Shown here: positions 1 through 11,096 of the stretch, in pieces | How the letters are laid out: every line of letters starts with the position of its first letter | Position numbering within the stretch: position 1 is the stretch's first letter | Assembly: GCF_043290135.1 (NCBI RefSeq) | Contig: NC_134702.1 | Span: 196,696,491 to 196,760,490, forward strand | Source of the DNA: Rhipicephalus microplus | Taxonomy: Eukaryota; Arthropoda; Arachnida; Ixodida; Ixodidae | Direction of reading: 5' to 3' | DNA length: 64,000 nucleotides | Notes under the pieces: model-generated | Databases searched by the model: none | What the model saw: the letters and a program-made list of their open reading frames with translations, nothing else | What the model was told of the DNA's origin: nothing | Translations under genes and position numbers: made by a program

Positions 1-1080
1 TTGACAATATTTTCGGCGTAGCACAATTTCTTATCTTAAGGTCTAGCCTGCCGTCAATTTAAGTATTTGTTCCACTCTCCTCCTTCAGTTATTCAAGATC
101 ACATTCTACAACTTTTTAGCCAAAATAGTTGACGTAAATGGCAGCTAGGTCACAGATGTAAGAAATACTAACAAAAGAAAGGCACTTATAACAAATCATT
201 TATATAATTCCTTTACGAAGTCATTGAGAGAAGATGTGGTAGACGATGGTCTGCCCAGTGAAGGAAATTTGGTTAAGCTTGCGCACTGTAGCCTTACATA
301 TTACGAATTTATCGTGCAACAACCGCCTTCGGCGCATTCCTTGGCGTTCAACTTAAACTATCAACGTAGATTGATGTTCTTGTGTAGATTGAGGTGTTGC
401 ATGCATAACAACCGCTCATCAGGCGTGTGTTGCATACACATAAGATTGCTACCAAGGTGGTAACGTATTGCTCCTCTTGCTAAGGGCGCAGTTTATAATA
501 TAGTTTGGTGCAGCTTAGATTATAAACACCGATCACAAGAGCCCATTTCATCATTGGGGAACAGTGGCCGAAAGTAAACCAAGATTAGCCAGTTCTATTC
601 AATAATTTGCAGTACTCATTCATCATTAGTAGAATTTAGCAGGGCAAATCACTGAAAAATATTATGCCTCTTGTTTGTTATTTTTATGATTTTTTAAAAT
701 TATGAAGAGGAAGAGGCTGGTGTCATCGTGGTGGCACCGGCTACTTCTTTTTTTTTAGTAGGCAAGATATGTCATAAGGTCAACAATAAGGAAACAAAAT
801 GCGAGCCTGGAAATCGTATAATATGAAAGTACACAATCGCCGAATTTTACCGGTGAGTTCACATACAGCTGATAAGTTCATGTGTTCCACACACAAGGTC
901 AGTTCACTTCACATGATAGTTCACATTCACCTATAGATACATATATTCCCCACACAAAGTCAGTTCACACTGATACAGATGATTACACATATCAAACACA
1001 GTAATTACCTATTATATATTTCCTTTTGCGTGAAGACGACATTGCATAAGATAGGGCAATATTTCCATAAAATTTTTCAT
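1..1080. other. No gene recognised; AT-rich intergenic DNA
   Basis: I see no coding segment or recognisable element here. There is a weak internal repetition around 850-980, where a block containing CACACAA..GTCAGTTCAC occurs twice about 80 bp apart, and an imperfect palindrome at about 708-748 (GGCTGGTGTCATC against GGTGGCACCGGCT). The short open frame at 224-463 has no recognisable motif. Confidence 0.5.
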
Positions 1081-2040
1081 TTTTATGAAACTTCTTGAAT
1101 GAAAAAGTGGTGTTTTTTGAAGACCTGCAGTTGGCCATGGACCTAGTATTTTTGTCACTATGAGAGGCCTTCTATCTAAAAGTTGCAAACTTCGTCGTAA
1201 TACTTGTAATTGTGTTTCATATTTGGGGCACTCTAGAAGTAGTGGACCAATGTTTCAAATCTCCCATTTTCTTCTAACTCTGATGGTATGCTTCGTTTTT
1301 TGCAAAGGTCTAATAAATATAAGTCTGAGCTTTTGAATTTTTTGTCGAATCATTTGTTTTTAGTGACGCTACAGGTTGCTTGTATCAGGTGTGTGAAATT
1401 CGCCGAACAAATCGCCGTTCGTTATTGTTGATCCTGTTTGCCTCGACGTGCGCTTCAGTGTTTCCTGGAGTGCTGCAGTGAGCTCATTGATTGATATGTG
1501 GGGTTTAACGTCCCAAAACCACCATATGATTATGAAAGACGCCGTAGTGGAAGATTCCGGAAATTTCGACCACCTGGGGCTCTTTCATGTGCACCCAAAT
1601 CTGAGCACACGGGTCTACAACATTTCCGTCATGCTGCAGTGAGCTGAAATACATTGAAACGCGATCACGTGGTTCATTTTTTTGCTTTTGCGTGTTCTTT
1701 TAGGGTCTCATCTAACCTGCAAGCGTTCTGAAACAGTTCTTTGTCACTTTGCAGTGACACTAGATTAGCCTGCGAATCGCTAAAGAAGATCTGTTTTAGT
1801 GCCTATTTTGTGAATTTTTTGAAGCGTAGCGCAGCTAGAATTGCAAACATCTCCGCAACAGTAGAAGACGTCACTGGAAATATAGTAAATGTCTACTCTA
1901 TTGCCAAGTATGGAATGACAAAAGCTGAAGACGAGGAGTTTGCATTGCATCGACCGTCAGTATACACTTGAATATTCTGCAGATATAGGGAAGAAATCTG
2001 AAATAGTGCCAGCTGCAGCACAACTGTCCTGAAAATGTCT
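1080..2040 (-). pseudogene. LINE RNase H domain and C-terminal/3' end (decayed)
   Basis: Minus-strand translation gives a degraded RNase H: a YTDG-like first motif near 1970, then an E-x-FAILAAL stretch (about 1810-1870), and beyond the SINE a CSTPGNTEAH stretch (about 1440-1470) matching the family's usual HSGIPGNE-A-H motif. A cysteine-rich LLECPKYE-type tail follows at about 1200-1260, typical of arthropod LINE polyproteins. Several frameshifts are present. A 14-bp duplication of TGCTGCAGTGAGCT shows that the SINE at 1485-1631 landed in this domain. RNase H would remove the RNA strand during target-primed reverse transcription; this copy cannot. Confidence 0.65.
1485..1631 (-). mobile_element. 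Tick-type SINE fragment with 14-bp target duplication
   Basis: On the minus strand this is the 3' body of a SINE-like repeat ending in ...CCCCACATATCAATCA. It is closely similar to 24957-25083 (plus strand). The tRNA-like head is absent, so the copy is 5' truncated. Direct repeats TGCTGCAGTGAGCT lie at 1471-1484 and 1632-1645, an exact 14-bp target-site duplication that fixes both borders. It sits inside the decayed LINE RNase H and is therefore younger than the LINE. I recognise the family as very common in tick sequence, but have no name for it. Confidence 0.8.
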
Positions 2041-2134
2041 TTTTTAGATAATATCCGTTTGACAAACAACAGTATTTTTTGTCCTGGCAGCCTTCAAGAA
2101 GAAAAATATTATCTACTCCGTTTATAATATGCCC

Positions 2135-2593
2135 CTATAGTAATGCTTTATGTTTCTGCGCAATCTCGTGTAGCTTACATTCATTTCTTTCTGTAAGTGC
2201 GAGGTTTAATAGATGTGTCTCGTGCTGAGTTGGAATACGGAAAACATAGCGACAAGCTTCGACAGTTCGTATTGCAGAGAATGGCGGATGACAAGCTTCA
2301 GCAATTACGAGAAAACTTGATATTGCCTGTGGGTTTTCCATGTATACCCTTGACCCCTTTGCCAGCAATCTCTTAAGACCCTCCTCTGTAGTTTGCGGTA
2401 AATCCTGGAGAAGGGGTGCTGAATATGAAAGCTTTTGTTGTATTAGTGCGTTATGCACTTGCATAGTGAAGACACTGATCCCGTTGATGTTGTGCCAGCT
2501 ATTTGACGTAGCACGTTTATAACCATGTTGGCTCTTTTTCCAGAGCGCACATGCGCGACGCCCACGACAGGTGTCCATCAAGGGTAACTCCAA
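2135..2593 (-). pseudogene. LINE ORF2 region between RT and RNase H
   Basis: A 152-codon open frame on the minus strand. It contains AWHNINGI-like (here SWHNINGI), VHNALIQQKLSYSAPLL and EACHPPFS stretches, which I recognise as the conserved thumb/connector region after RT in arthropod LINE polyproteins. Its place fits: RT motifs lie just upstream (2600-3181) and RNase H just downstream. It is the longest undamaged piece of this element's ORF2, but lacks the catalytic domains and is not a gene of its own. Confidence 0.65.
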
Positions 2594-2599
2594 GAAATT

Positions 2600-3181
2600 T
2601 ATGTTCTCTCACCAATGTCAACGTCTGTCCATCCAGTGTGAGTTTGAAGTTGTTGAAACATCATCTAGTAAAAGGTAATACCACTGTTTTCGCGTACGAA
2701 ACACTCATGCCTCTATCCTTCAAAGCATTGTTGACTGCCTCAGACGACGTTACAGCCCTGCTTAAACTTCGAATATATCTGTTCCTGAGGTTCATATTCA
2801 AATGTCATCTACCTAGAGTGAAATACCTCGATCCACTTGGTAAGTTTCCCGGCGACCCCATCATAACCGAGTTAAAGAAGAGGGGGCTTAGAACACTCTC
2901 TTAAGGGACACCCTGTGTGAATGACTGTTAAGTACTTTGTCCTTCAGTTGTTTCCGTGTATATTTTTTTATTGCTCTAAAAATTTGAAATCCATCGAAGT
3001 GATCGACAGTATAGTCCAAGTTCTAACATCTCCACCAGCAATTGAATGTGGCTAACTGAGGCGAATGATTTCTGAATGTCGAGAAGTACCGCTATTGTGA
3101 TGTTCCCACATATGCGTTCGTCCTCAACACATGTGACGATGTCTAATATCAAATCCATTTACCACGGCTTTGACAAAAAAA
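2600..3181 (-). pseudogene. LINE reverse transcriptase, distal part (decayed)
   Basis: The minus-strand frame at 2976-3158 holds LLDIQKSFASVSHIQL. This corresponds to RT motif A (LDI-KAFD-V-H), with the second catalytic-region residue changed from F-D to F-A. The rest, down to about 2600, is frameshifted. The upstream RT continues at 4039-4266, on the other side of the 0.8-kb repeat. Confidence 0.6.
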
Positions 3182-4038
3182 TTGCCCGCAGCTTCCCTCG
3201 GGGGAACACTGACGAGGATGCGGAGCATATCATTAGTTAACGGGGTGTTAAAGTGTGACTTACTTGGGTCGATGGCTAAATTGGTTAACGTGGTTGTGAA
3301 ATGGGGTGTTAAATTGCGACTTACTTGGGTCGATGGCTAAATTGGTTAACGTGGTTGTAGGAGGGGGTGTTAAATGAGTGAACACGTACACACGTATGCG
3401 AAAGGGCGGCGCTGGTCGAAGGGACGTCGATCATTGTGTTTGTGGATTCGTTGGAATTCATTTCACCGCGACCTTGGACGTCGACGCGCCGTACAAACCA
3501 ACCGACGAGCGGTAACTGAGCGAGCGAGCGCCGTCCTTGAGTATATATACAGCGCGATGGCGCATGCACTGTCAGCTGTTGAATGTTCTCGAAGCGCGAC
3601 GGCGCATGCGCGTCCACTGGAGAACCAGGAGAATTGTAGAAAGTTCTCGAAGGGGAGAAGCGCACGCGGCACAGATGGTGGGTGACGGTGCATGCGCGCG
3701 TCAGCTGTCGAATGTTCGAGAAGCGGGAGAAGCGCAACGGCGCATGCGCGCGCGTCAGCTGCCGATGTTCTCGAAGCGCGACGGCGCATGCGCGCGCGTC
3801 AGCTGCCGATGTTTTCGAAGCGTGACGGCGCATGCGCGCTACATTATACAGCTAGCGAATGTTCGTGAAGAGCAGAAGCGCACGCGGTGTGTAGAGGAGG
3901 AAGGGTGCACAGATGGTGGAGGAGTGAAGCGCGCGCGGTGTGTAGAGGAGGAAGGGATGCACAGATGGTGGAAGAAGGAGGAGGAAGCTTGCGGACGGCG
4001 CCGCACTACAAGCCTCGAGTATAAGATGCTCCGCATCT
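3182..4038 (+). repeat. 0.8-kb non-autonomous repeat, copy 1 (TATA box, tandem blocks, terminal hairpin)
   Basis: Starts TTGCCCGCAGCTTCCCTCGG and ends in the hairpin AGATGC-TCC-GCATCT. Poly-A tracts flank both ends (A7 left, AAAA right). A second copy is at 51785-52596 and is nearly identical apart from copy-number changes. Internally there is a tandem duplication of about 59 bp (GTTAAATTGCGACTTACTTG block, about 3235-3355), TATATATA at about 3542, and a GC-rich minisatellite with units around GTCAGCTGCCGATGTTCTCG (about 3690-3840). The start region GGATGCGGAGCAT and the end ATGCTCCGCATC are inverted relative to each other. Short frames inside are by-products of the GC-rich repeats. It interrupts the LINE RT. 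Class unknown; a DNA element with AAAA target duplication or a retro-element ending in poly-A would both fit. Confidence 0.75.
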
Positions 4039-4266
4039 AAAACTTGTTATATAGTCTGACAACACTTTCGTAAGTTCACACCATCATTGAAGTCTACTGT
4101 ATGCCATTCTCTCCATCAACTTACAAATAAAAGTATAACTCTTGATACCGACTGCGCGGAATGATTCAAGACATAAAGGTGTCTGTCTTGGTATTAGGAC
4201 TGGAGTTACTCGTCCTAATTTCCATGGAACAGGAAGAGTCTTTGATATCCAAATTTAGTTAAATAT
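4039..4266 (-). pseudogene. LINE reverse transcriptase, proximal part (between two insertions)
   Basis: The minus-strand reading has LPVPWKLGRV-PVL, then L-SFR-V-I-S, then KLMERM. This is the usual order in RT fingers: P-W-K..VPVLKPGK, then the SYRP region, then KLMERM. It is bounded by the solo LTR (4267) and the 0.8-kb repeat (3182-4038). Reading across both inserts restores a normal RT order. One stop and several substitutions are present. Confidence 0.65.
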
Positions 4267-4680
4267 TGTCACGCATTAAAGTACGACGCAGTTGTCTATA
4301 AGGAAAACAAGTTTATTGGAGCGAACTTGTGCTCCCCTAACAACTGAAAGAATACACAGGCGGCGAAGCAGTGGTCGGCAAAACGACGTGCACGCTAGTG
4401 AGCGTCAGAAATCGAATGTCGCGGCATCGGCTGTGCGGGAATTTATATCCCTCGGCGCGAGGGTTTCTCGAATAGTCGAATTGTATCGAGAAAGCTGTGA
4501 TAGCGTTTGTTCGAAACGCTGTTTGTTCGGAACGCTCGAAGCGTAGTTCGATAGCGTTTGTTCGAAACGCTGTGATAGTGTTTGTTCGAAACGCTGTGAA
4601 AACAGTGATAGCACAGGCCTGCGCAGCCAGACCGAAAAAACAAAACACAAATAAACAAACCCAATGCATGCTTCGCGGCA
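4267..4680. mobile_element. Solo LTR (414 bp) with ATAT target duplication
   Basis: Begins TGTCACGC and ends CGGCA, so it has canonical TG...CA termini. It is flanked by ATAT at 4263-4266 and 4681-4684. The LINE RT reading resumes on each side, which confirms a single insertion. No internal retroviral-type domain remains, so this is an LTR left by recombination. It contains three near-identical palindromic repeats and an AATAAA-like motif near 4650. Orientation and family are not known. Confidence 0.7.
4502..4595. repeat. Three palindromic 19-mers inside the solo LTR
   Basis: AGCGTTTGTTCGAAACGCT occurs at 4502-4520 and 4553-4571, and with one change at 4577-4595. A diverged half-copy lies at 4521-4543. 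Each unit is an inverted repeat with 7-bp arms (AGCGTTT/AAACGCT) and a 5-bp centre. Spaced palindromes in an LTR are plausible protein-binding enhancer sites; that is inference only. Confidence 0.7.
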
Positions 4681-4930
4681 ATATCTCTGTCCGTGTCATT
4701 CTACCTGCTGGTCCAAGGAACTTTATCATCATGTACGTAACGCCATCTGGTCCCGCAGCTGTTTTCGTACGACAAAACTCAAGGGCACACATAAATTTGT
4801 TTAGGCTAATCTCAAAATTAGGTTGAGGCCGTGCCGACATGAAACACGCTCGCACCAATTGAGTGGTAAGTGCTCTCGAACTTGCACATTGTGGACGTGT
4901 TATTGTGATTTTTGTCTTGTTATTCACCGA
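4681..4930 (-). pseudogene. LINE RT N-terminal part
   Basis: The minus-strand frame includes TAAGPDGVTYMMIKFLGPAGR, the GPDG-V--M-K--G-----L segment at the start of LINE RT domains. It ends at the solo LTR and resumes at 4266. The reading further upstream joins the endonuclease linker without another insertion. Confidence 0.7.
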
Positions 4931-6075
4931 CAGAATTCGTCAGCAACGTTTGTTGGTGGATGGTGCAGGACTATGGCAAGAGCTCGAAAAGGGTGGCTCT
5001 CGGTAACAGGACCACTGAAGGGTAGAACGGTGGCCCATATTCTAGGCACAGGATTAAAAGGACTTAATGACGAGTAGTATTGTCGTCATCGCCTGCTACC
5101 TGATATCTGTAATTGACGGTGTGATTATGCTTGAGTTTCTTGTGCCATCTTGTAGTCCTCGAGTTTCTTGTTGCAATGGTAAACCTGTTCTGCTCGTCTT
5201 CTGATTGCTCCTAAATGTTCGTATTCCTCGACAACTGCCGTATTCAAAGGTCTCAGGTTTGGTTTCTGCTACTCATTTGGCTCTATGACTTGCTTGGTGG
5301 TAATGTTGTAAGAGTGGCTTAGCGTAGTTCTAAAATTGTCTAAGTATTGTTTTTCCCCGAATGCCCCCGTTATGCGATGATGAAAGTGTTGCCAGTTAGT
5401 ATGTTTTGAGTAGCGTTGAGCCCTTGTACTTCTCATAAGTCCATGTCCTACCAGAATCGGGAAGCGATCATTGCCATGCGCTTTGATATTCGTTGACCAT
5501 TCATAACCCTCAAGAAGGTCATGTTATCATAGCGTGACATATATACTACTGGAGTAACGATATTGTCTGATAAACGTTGGAGAGTTATCATTTAGCACTG
5601 TCAAATTGCATTTCCCAACAGCACATTCGACAAAATTTTCATGAGAGTCAGTATGTTTACTGTCCCAGATTACATCTTAAGCGTTAAAGTCTCCACAAAT
5701 CAGCACATATGAGTGTGCGATATAAAACACATTAACTAGGCTGTCTAAAGATGTTTTGCTAGAAAATTGTAGATAGAGGCTTATCACAGTGACACTTCAA
5801 TTTCTAAAAGATATTTCGCAGTCCACGAACTCGGGCATATCTGACTCACTAGACTGTATTAAGTAGGGTGGTCGGTCTTTTTTAACACAAAGCATCGCTC
5901 TGATCTTTTCAGCGCTGCACGACGACTTGCATATCACGTAGTTCGATAGTCGAAAATCTTTTTGCACACCTGCTTCCTGTATGCATAATACAGGGAAGTT
6001 ATGTTCAGCAAGGAGTTTATGAAAATCAGTTGTCTTTAACGATTGGTTTTGCATTCCACTGATATATAAAGACAT
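4930..6075 (-). pseudogene. LINE EEP endonuclease and linker to RT (decayed)
   Basis: The minus-strand frame at 5797-6075 starts near the conserved N-terminus of an exonuclease-endonuclease-phosphatase domain: KTTDFHKLLAEHNFPVLCIQEAG (the LL----P-IL-LQE motif with its catalytic glutamate), then DFRLSNYVICKS. From about 5790 down to 4930 the reading is broken by frameshifts but keeps typical linker pieces (PRIWATVLPFSG, HPFRALA, EFC). The role in the intact element was nicking target DNA for target-primed reverse transcription. Confidence 0.65.
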
Positions 6076-6232
6076 TGTTATTGCGAATATTCATAGTAAA
6101 CCCACCATGAAGCTGACCGAGTTCGTGGGAGCGCTAACGGCTCCATGAGAGTAAAGCTTTTACCTCCGGTAGGTTGTTTGCCTGTGGAAGAGGACTGATA
6201 ATCACATGAAGAGCTGTAAATACCATCGGTAG

Positions 6233-6377
6233 TGTAACGGGGTTTATTTGCAGCGCAGAACGCAGAAAGCGAAACAGTCAGCAGCGTCCGGCCAAGCGCA
6301 GCAAGCACGAGCTTATGCTGATAGCGATGCCTCTGATGCGCCGAGAAATGCCGCTGAAGCTCCTCTTCTTCACTACA
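6233..6377 (-). repeat. 3' LTR of the gypsy element
   Basis: 145 bp. Identical to the 5' LTR except for one position in the stretch CTGAT(A/G)GCGATGCC. A purine-rich GGAGGGCGA tract directly upstream on the minus strand (about 6378-6390) is the likely plus-strand primer site. Confidence 0.93.
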
Positions 6378-6413
6378 ATCGCCCTCCGCACAAAAAGACG
6401 CCATCCTGGCGGA

Positions 6414-9400
6414 TTAGGGAGAAGAAACGACTAATGGGTCGTAATATGGCTTGAGACGAGAGACGTGGACAGTGTCGCGGCCGCGGTAGCGTAGGTCTGT
6501 GGATGGGATGATGGGCTCCACGATATAGTTGACGAGTGACGTTTGCTCTACAACGCGGTATGGCCCGATGTATTTGGGAAGAAGTTTTGCGGAGCGGCCA
6601 GGCGCGGTAGCAGGTGCCCGAAGCCATACTAATGAACCAGGTGGAAAGTTTGGAGCCGAACGGTCCCCAGTCTGGCGGGATTGCTGCTGCCACTGGTCCT
6701 CGGTAGAAAAAGAGCGGGCAAGCTGGCGGCATTCTTCAGCATGTCGGGCAGCTTCGGACAGAGTTGTACTTTCGGACTCATAAGGTTTATATGGAAGAAT
6801 AGTGTCTACTGTATTTGAAGGTTCTCGTCCGTACAAAAGAAAGTATGGCGAAAACCCAGTAGTAGCTTGTACGGCAGTATTGTACGCGTAGGTGACAAAC
6901 GGGAGAACTTGGTCCCAATTTGAATGATCAGAGGCGACGTACATTGACAGCATACTGCCAAGAGTACGGTTGAAGCGCTCCGTCATGCCATTTGTTTGTG
7001 GGTGGTACGCTGTACTTGTGCGGTGCACGATTCGGCATTCGTTGAGTAATGCCTTCAAGGCGTCAGAAAGGAAGGCACGGCCTCTGTCACTTAAGAGCTC
7101 GCGAGGGGCACCATGACGCAGAATGAAACGTTGCAACAGAAACGTTCCAACGTCACGGGCTGTGGCAGTCGGCAGCGCGGCTGTTTCGGCATAGCGTGTC
7201 AGATGGTCTATCGCCACAATAATCCAGCGATTACCAGCTAGAGTTGATGGTAGTGGTCCGTAAATGTCAATGCCGACGCGATCAAAAGGTCGACTAGGAC
7301 AAGGAAGAGGTTGTGACGGGTAGACTTGCCCGGGAGGTAACTTTTGTCGTTGGCACTGAGCACACGAGCGAATGAACTTTCGCACGTAGTTATACATGCC
7401 ACGCCAATAATATCTGAGTCGAAGCCTAGCGTATGTCTTGAAGAGGCCTGCGTGGGCGCACTGTGGGTCCGCGTGAAAAGCTTCGCAGATGGCAGCTCGA
7501 AGATGGCGGGGTATCACAAGGAGACACTTGCGACCGTCAGAAAGGTAGTTGCGTCGATAAAGAAGATCATCCCTTAGGCAAAAGTTGCTAGCCTGGCGGC
7601 GGAGAGCGCGAGACGGCGAAGGAGTGAGAGGATCAGAAAGAATGCTTATGAGGCCACTGATCCAGGGATCCTTTCGTTGTTCCACCGTCATGTTGCGCAA
7701 GGCGGATGACGCAAGTGCAGGCTCGAGGGAAGAGAGGGAAACACCTTCATCCGATATGGGTGAGCGAGAAAGGGCGTCGGCGTCCGTGTGCTTACGACCA
7801 GATCTGTAAATAACGCGGATGTCGTATTCCTGAAGTTTGAGCGCCCAGCGAGCAAGTCGTCCGGAAGGGTCTTTAAGTGTGGATAGCCAACAAAGGGCGT
7901 GGTGGTCAGTGACGACGTCGAATGCGTGACCATAGAGGTAGGGGCGAAATTTTCCAAGGGCCCAAATAATAGCTAAACACTCTTTCTCGGTCACAGAGTA
8001 GTTAGCCTCGGCTTTCGTCAAAGTACGGCTTGCGTAGGCGACGACATATTCATCAAACCCTGCCTTTCGTTGCGCGAGCACAGCGCCAAGTCCAACACCG
8101 CTGGCATCAGTATGAACCTCCGTGGGAGCGGCAGGATCGTAGTGGCGGAGGATGGGTGGTGAAGTCAGCAGGTGGCGTAATTTGGTGAATGCATCGTCGC
8201 ATGCTGGTGACCAGGTGGAAAGGTCCTTGTCGCCGCTAAGAAGGTCCGTAAGGGGCGCACATATGGAAGCAAAATTTCTAATAAAGCGTCGGAAGTATGA
8301 CGACAAGCCGACAAAACTTCTAAGTTCCTTCAAGTTCTTTGGCTTCGGAAAATCGGCGACTGCTCGAAGCTTGGCGGGGTCGGGAAGTATGCCGTCCCGC
8401 GATACGACGTGGCCAAGAATGGTGAGCTGCCGAGCACCAAAACGACACTTCTTGAGGTTGAGTTGAAGGCTGGCGTCGGTGAGATGTGTGAGGACGTGCT
8501 CGAGACGATTTAAATGGGTGTCGAAATCGGTGGAAAAGACAACTACGTCATCGAGGTAGCATAAACATGTCTTCCACTTGAGGCCTCGTAAAATAGCGTC
8601 CATCATTCTTTCAAAAGTGGCTGGAGCGTTACAAAGGCCGAAAGGCATAACGGTAAACTCGTATAACCCATCAGGTGTGACAAATGCTGTTTTCGGTCGG
8701 TCAGATGCTTCCATAGGAACTTGCCAATATCCAGTCCGTAAATCCAGCGAAGAGAAATATTCTGCTCCCTGCAAACAGTCAAGGGCGTCGTCTATTCGAG
8801 GTAACGGGTAAACGTCCTTGCGGGTGATCTTGTTTAAACGTCGATAATCCACACAGAACCGAATGGAGCCGTCCTTCTTCTTAACAAGAACTACCGGTGA
8901 CGCCCAGGGACTGTTAGAAGGCTGTACAATACCCCGCTGGAGCATGTCAGCAACCTGGTCGTCAATAACACGGCGCTCCGACGCTGAGACTCGGTAGGGG
9001 CGCTGCCGTAGAGGCGTATGGCTTCCTGTGTCAATCTTGTGAGATATGTTCGATGTGCGACTGAGGCCAGAAGCGTGGCTGTCAAAAGAAGTACGAAACT
9101 TTTGCAGCAGGTTCACTAACTGGCTTCGTTCTGACGAAGACGTTGCGACATCGATGGAGCGGTGGAAAGCGTCAAGGAGTGACTGGTCAACAACAGAGTC
9201 AGAAATGAGTGCGCTGAGGTCCGTAGAAAGTAAACTAGATGGAGCGTCAAAAATGTGACGGGCGTCGATCGGATGCACGTGACCGAGACATTCACCATAA
9301 AATAAAGGTAAAGACCCTTCTAGCGTATTGTACACGAGCGTCTTCGTGACGCCATGGTGGAGAGTAAGGAGAGCAATGGGCAGTGGAGAACATTTCCGTT

Positions 9401-9960
9401 GAATGAACAGGGCAGAGGGCGTAAATAAAACATCACCGTCGGAAATAGCGTCACACGACACAGTCACCAGCAGAGAAGAGCGTGGTGGTACGGTGGTGTC
9501 GTCGGAAACAAACAGTTTATAACACGGCAGGGAGGCTTCGACAGCGTCAACATCAGGAAGTGCAGATAGCTCAAGTTCAGCGCGACAGCAGTCAATGACG
9601 GCATTATTATTCGCAAGGAAGTCCCAGCCGAGTATCATGTCATGGGAACACGAGGGCAGCACTACGAATTCGACGACATACACAATCCCTTCGATGACGA
9701 CTCGTGTGGTGCAGGCTGCGAGAGGTGTTACACTTTCTGCGTTAGCCGTTCTAAGAGAGAGGCCGGATAATGGCGTCAGAACTTTCCGGAGTTTGCGGCA
9801 CAGGTTCATGGACAGGACGGATAGAGCGGCTCCGGTGTCAACAAGCGCCATGACGACGATACCATCGACTGACACTTCAATGACGTTAGCTGGACAGGGG
9901 CGAGGACTTGTGCATGGCGACGGGGACGCAGTTCGTGCCTCGGGAACTGCGGCCGTTAGT
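6414..9960 (-). CDS. Ty3/gypsy Pol polyprotein (protease, RT, RNase H, integrase)
   Basis: An uninterrupted frame of at least 1153 codons. The order is aspartic protease ([13 protein letters not shown] near the start, GWDFL flap-side motif), RT ([25 protein letters not shown], catalytic [10 protein letters not shown]), RNase H ([17 protein letters not shown]), integrase zinc domain (H-x-H with SCAQCQ), then the DDE core ([30 protein letters not shown]) and a GPY/F-like IGPYRVVE module. No chromodomain is seen. There is no clear ATG. The open frame reaches back to the gag stop and overlaps it in the -1 frame, where GGAAAACTAA may be a frameshift site (minus strand, about 9955). All catalytic motifs look intact, so this could still be functional. 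Confidence 0.93.
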
Positions 9961-10507
9961 TTTCCTGGTCGGTGGGTCCGGAACGGCGACGCATAGGGGA
10001 AAGCGAACGTCGACGTGGAGATGGGGAGCGGCGGGTCGGGCCGTGTGGACGATCAGAAGGAAATGAAGAGGAAGGAGGGCTTGAAGGGGTAGACGAAAAC
10101 TGAGGGTCGAAAGAGGGCATTCGTCGAATGTTCTGGGCAGCCTGGCGACGACGACAATAACGTGCCACGTGGCCAACACCACCACAAGAAAAACATATGG
10201 GACGGTTGTCATAGGTCCGCCATTGATCGGAGTAGACTCCGACTTGCGGCTGGGGGGCAGAAAACTGCGGCCGAGGTGGTATCGGCATAGGCGGCGGTGA
10301 ATAGGTCAGCGGTGAATAGGTCGGCGGCGAAAAGGGCGGCGGCGAATACATAGGCGCTGGTTGGAACGCAGGCTGTCGAGGTCGAGCAACGGCTTCGGCG
10401 TACGTGAGAGGTGCGGCGACTGGGGGAGGTTCACGGGCGGGAGGAAGAACTTGTGCGACCTGGTCTTGAATGAAGTCGCGGAGTGTAGACGGCGATCTGC
10501 GTGGCAT
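9956..10507 (-). CDS. Gag C-terminal part with CCHC zinc knuckle
   Basis: This minus-strand frame holds a proline/tyrosine-rich segment with repeated YSPP and a single zinc knuckle [14 protein letters not shown] (C-x2-C-x4-H-x4-C). An arginine/serine-rich tail ends in TDQEN and a stop. It is the continuation of the capsid frame above (10500-11034), which is now offset by one base near 10500-10510. This copy's gag therefore carries an indel. The knuckle would bind the element's RNA during particle assembly. Confidence 0.85.
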   Translation of the reverse strand: MPRRSPSTLRDFIQDQVAQVLPPAREPPPVAAPLTYAEAVARPRQPAFQPAPMYSPPPFSPPTYSPLTYSPPPMPIPPRPQFSAPQPQVGVYSDQWRTYDNRPICFSCGGVGHVARYCRRRQAAQNIRRMPSFDPQFSSTPSSPPSSSFPSDRPHGPTRRSPSPRRRSLSPMRRRSGPTDQEN

Positions 10508-11034
10508 AACTCGGTCAGTTCTAGGACAGTGCGAGGACCCTTAGAAAGCAACATTTGGAAAGCGTCGTCCTCAATGCCCTTCATGATATGCTTGATCTTA
10601 AGCTCTTCGGACATTGACTCGTTCACTCGCTTGCAAAGGTCCAGAACGTCCTCAATATAGCTTGTGAAATTCTCACCAAGCTGCTGGGACCGAGTATGTA
10701 AGCGTTGTTCGGCACGGCGTTTGCGTACCTCAGGCCGCCCGAAAACTTGTGTGAGGCTCGTTTTGAAGACTGACCATGTAGGGAGTTCCGCTTCGTGGTT
10801 TATAAACCACAGCTTGGCCACGTCTGACAGGTAGAAAGAGACGTAGGCCAACTTGGCGGTGTCATCCCATTTGTTGTGAGTACTCACTCGCTCGTACATT
10901 GAAATCCAGTCGTCAACGTCCTTGTCTTCTGTGCCTGAGAAGACAGGGGGATCTCGCAGACGCAGAGAACCGGCGCAGAGAACAGTAGGCGGTGCCGGTG
11001 GAGGAGTTGGAGCGGCGCTTGCGTCGGTAGGCAT
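10500..11034 (-). CDS. Gag capsid-like N-terminal part
   Basis: The likely start is the ATG at 11032-11034 (MPTDASAAP). The upstream extension into the LTR is only open by chance. The capsid-like body has DPPVFSGTEDKDVDDWISMYE, then WDDTAKLAYVSFYL, LWFINHE, FGRPEVRKRRAEQRL and SYIEDVLDLCKRVN, a typical Ty3/gypsy Gag retro-capsid pattern. It is clearly related to the second gag at 30998-31780. The frame shifts by one base near 10500, so the zinc knuckle is in another frame in this copy. Confidence 0.88.
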
Positions 11035-11078
11035 AATGGATGGTAGAATGCGATTCCGAAGCTCCAGGGTGATCGAAA

Positions 11079-11094
11079 CCCAGCACCTCCACCA
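11079..11094 (-). promoter_or_regulatory. Primer binding site of the gypsy element
   Basis: Two bases after the 5' LTR the minus strand reads TGGTGGAGGTGCTGGG. This is complementary to a tRNA 3' end ...CCCAGCACCTCCACCA. The complementarity appears to run on into a T-arm-like sequence (about 11070-11078). The same TGGTGGAGGTGCTG follows the LTR of the second gypsy lineage at 30901. The tRNA identity is not assigned. Confidence 0.75.
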
Positions 11095-11096
11095 CT

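Noticed and set aside
708..748. Palindrome near 708-748 as a terminator or regulatory hairpin
   Set aside because: About five mismatches in 18 bp, no gene next to it.
3321..4040. Open frames of 60-170 codons on both strands in 3321-4040 and 51924-52608
   Set aside because: They overlap in several frames through a GC-rich minisatellite, give arginine/alanine-rich repeats and shift between the two copies; by-products of composition.
5225..5290. tRNA-like SINE head (ATTCAAAGGTCTCAGGTTTGG resembles 15262-15282)
   Set aside because: The stretch falls in continuous decayed LINE coding sequence on the minus strand and lacks an A box.
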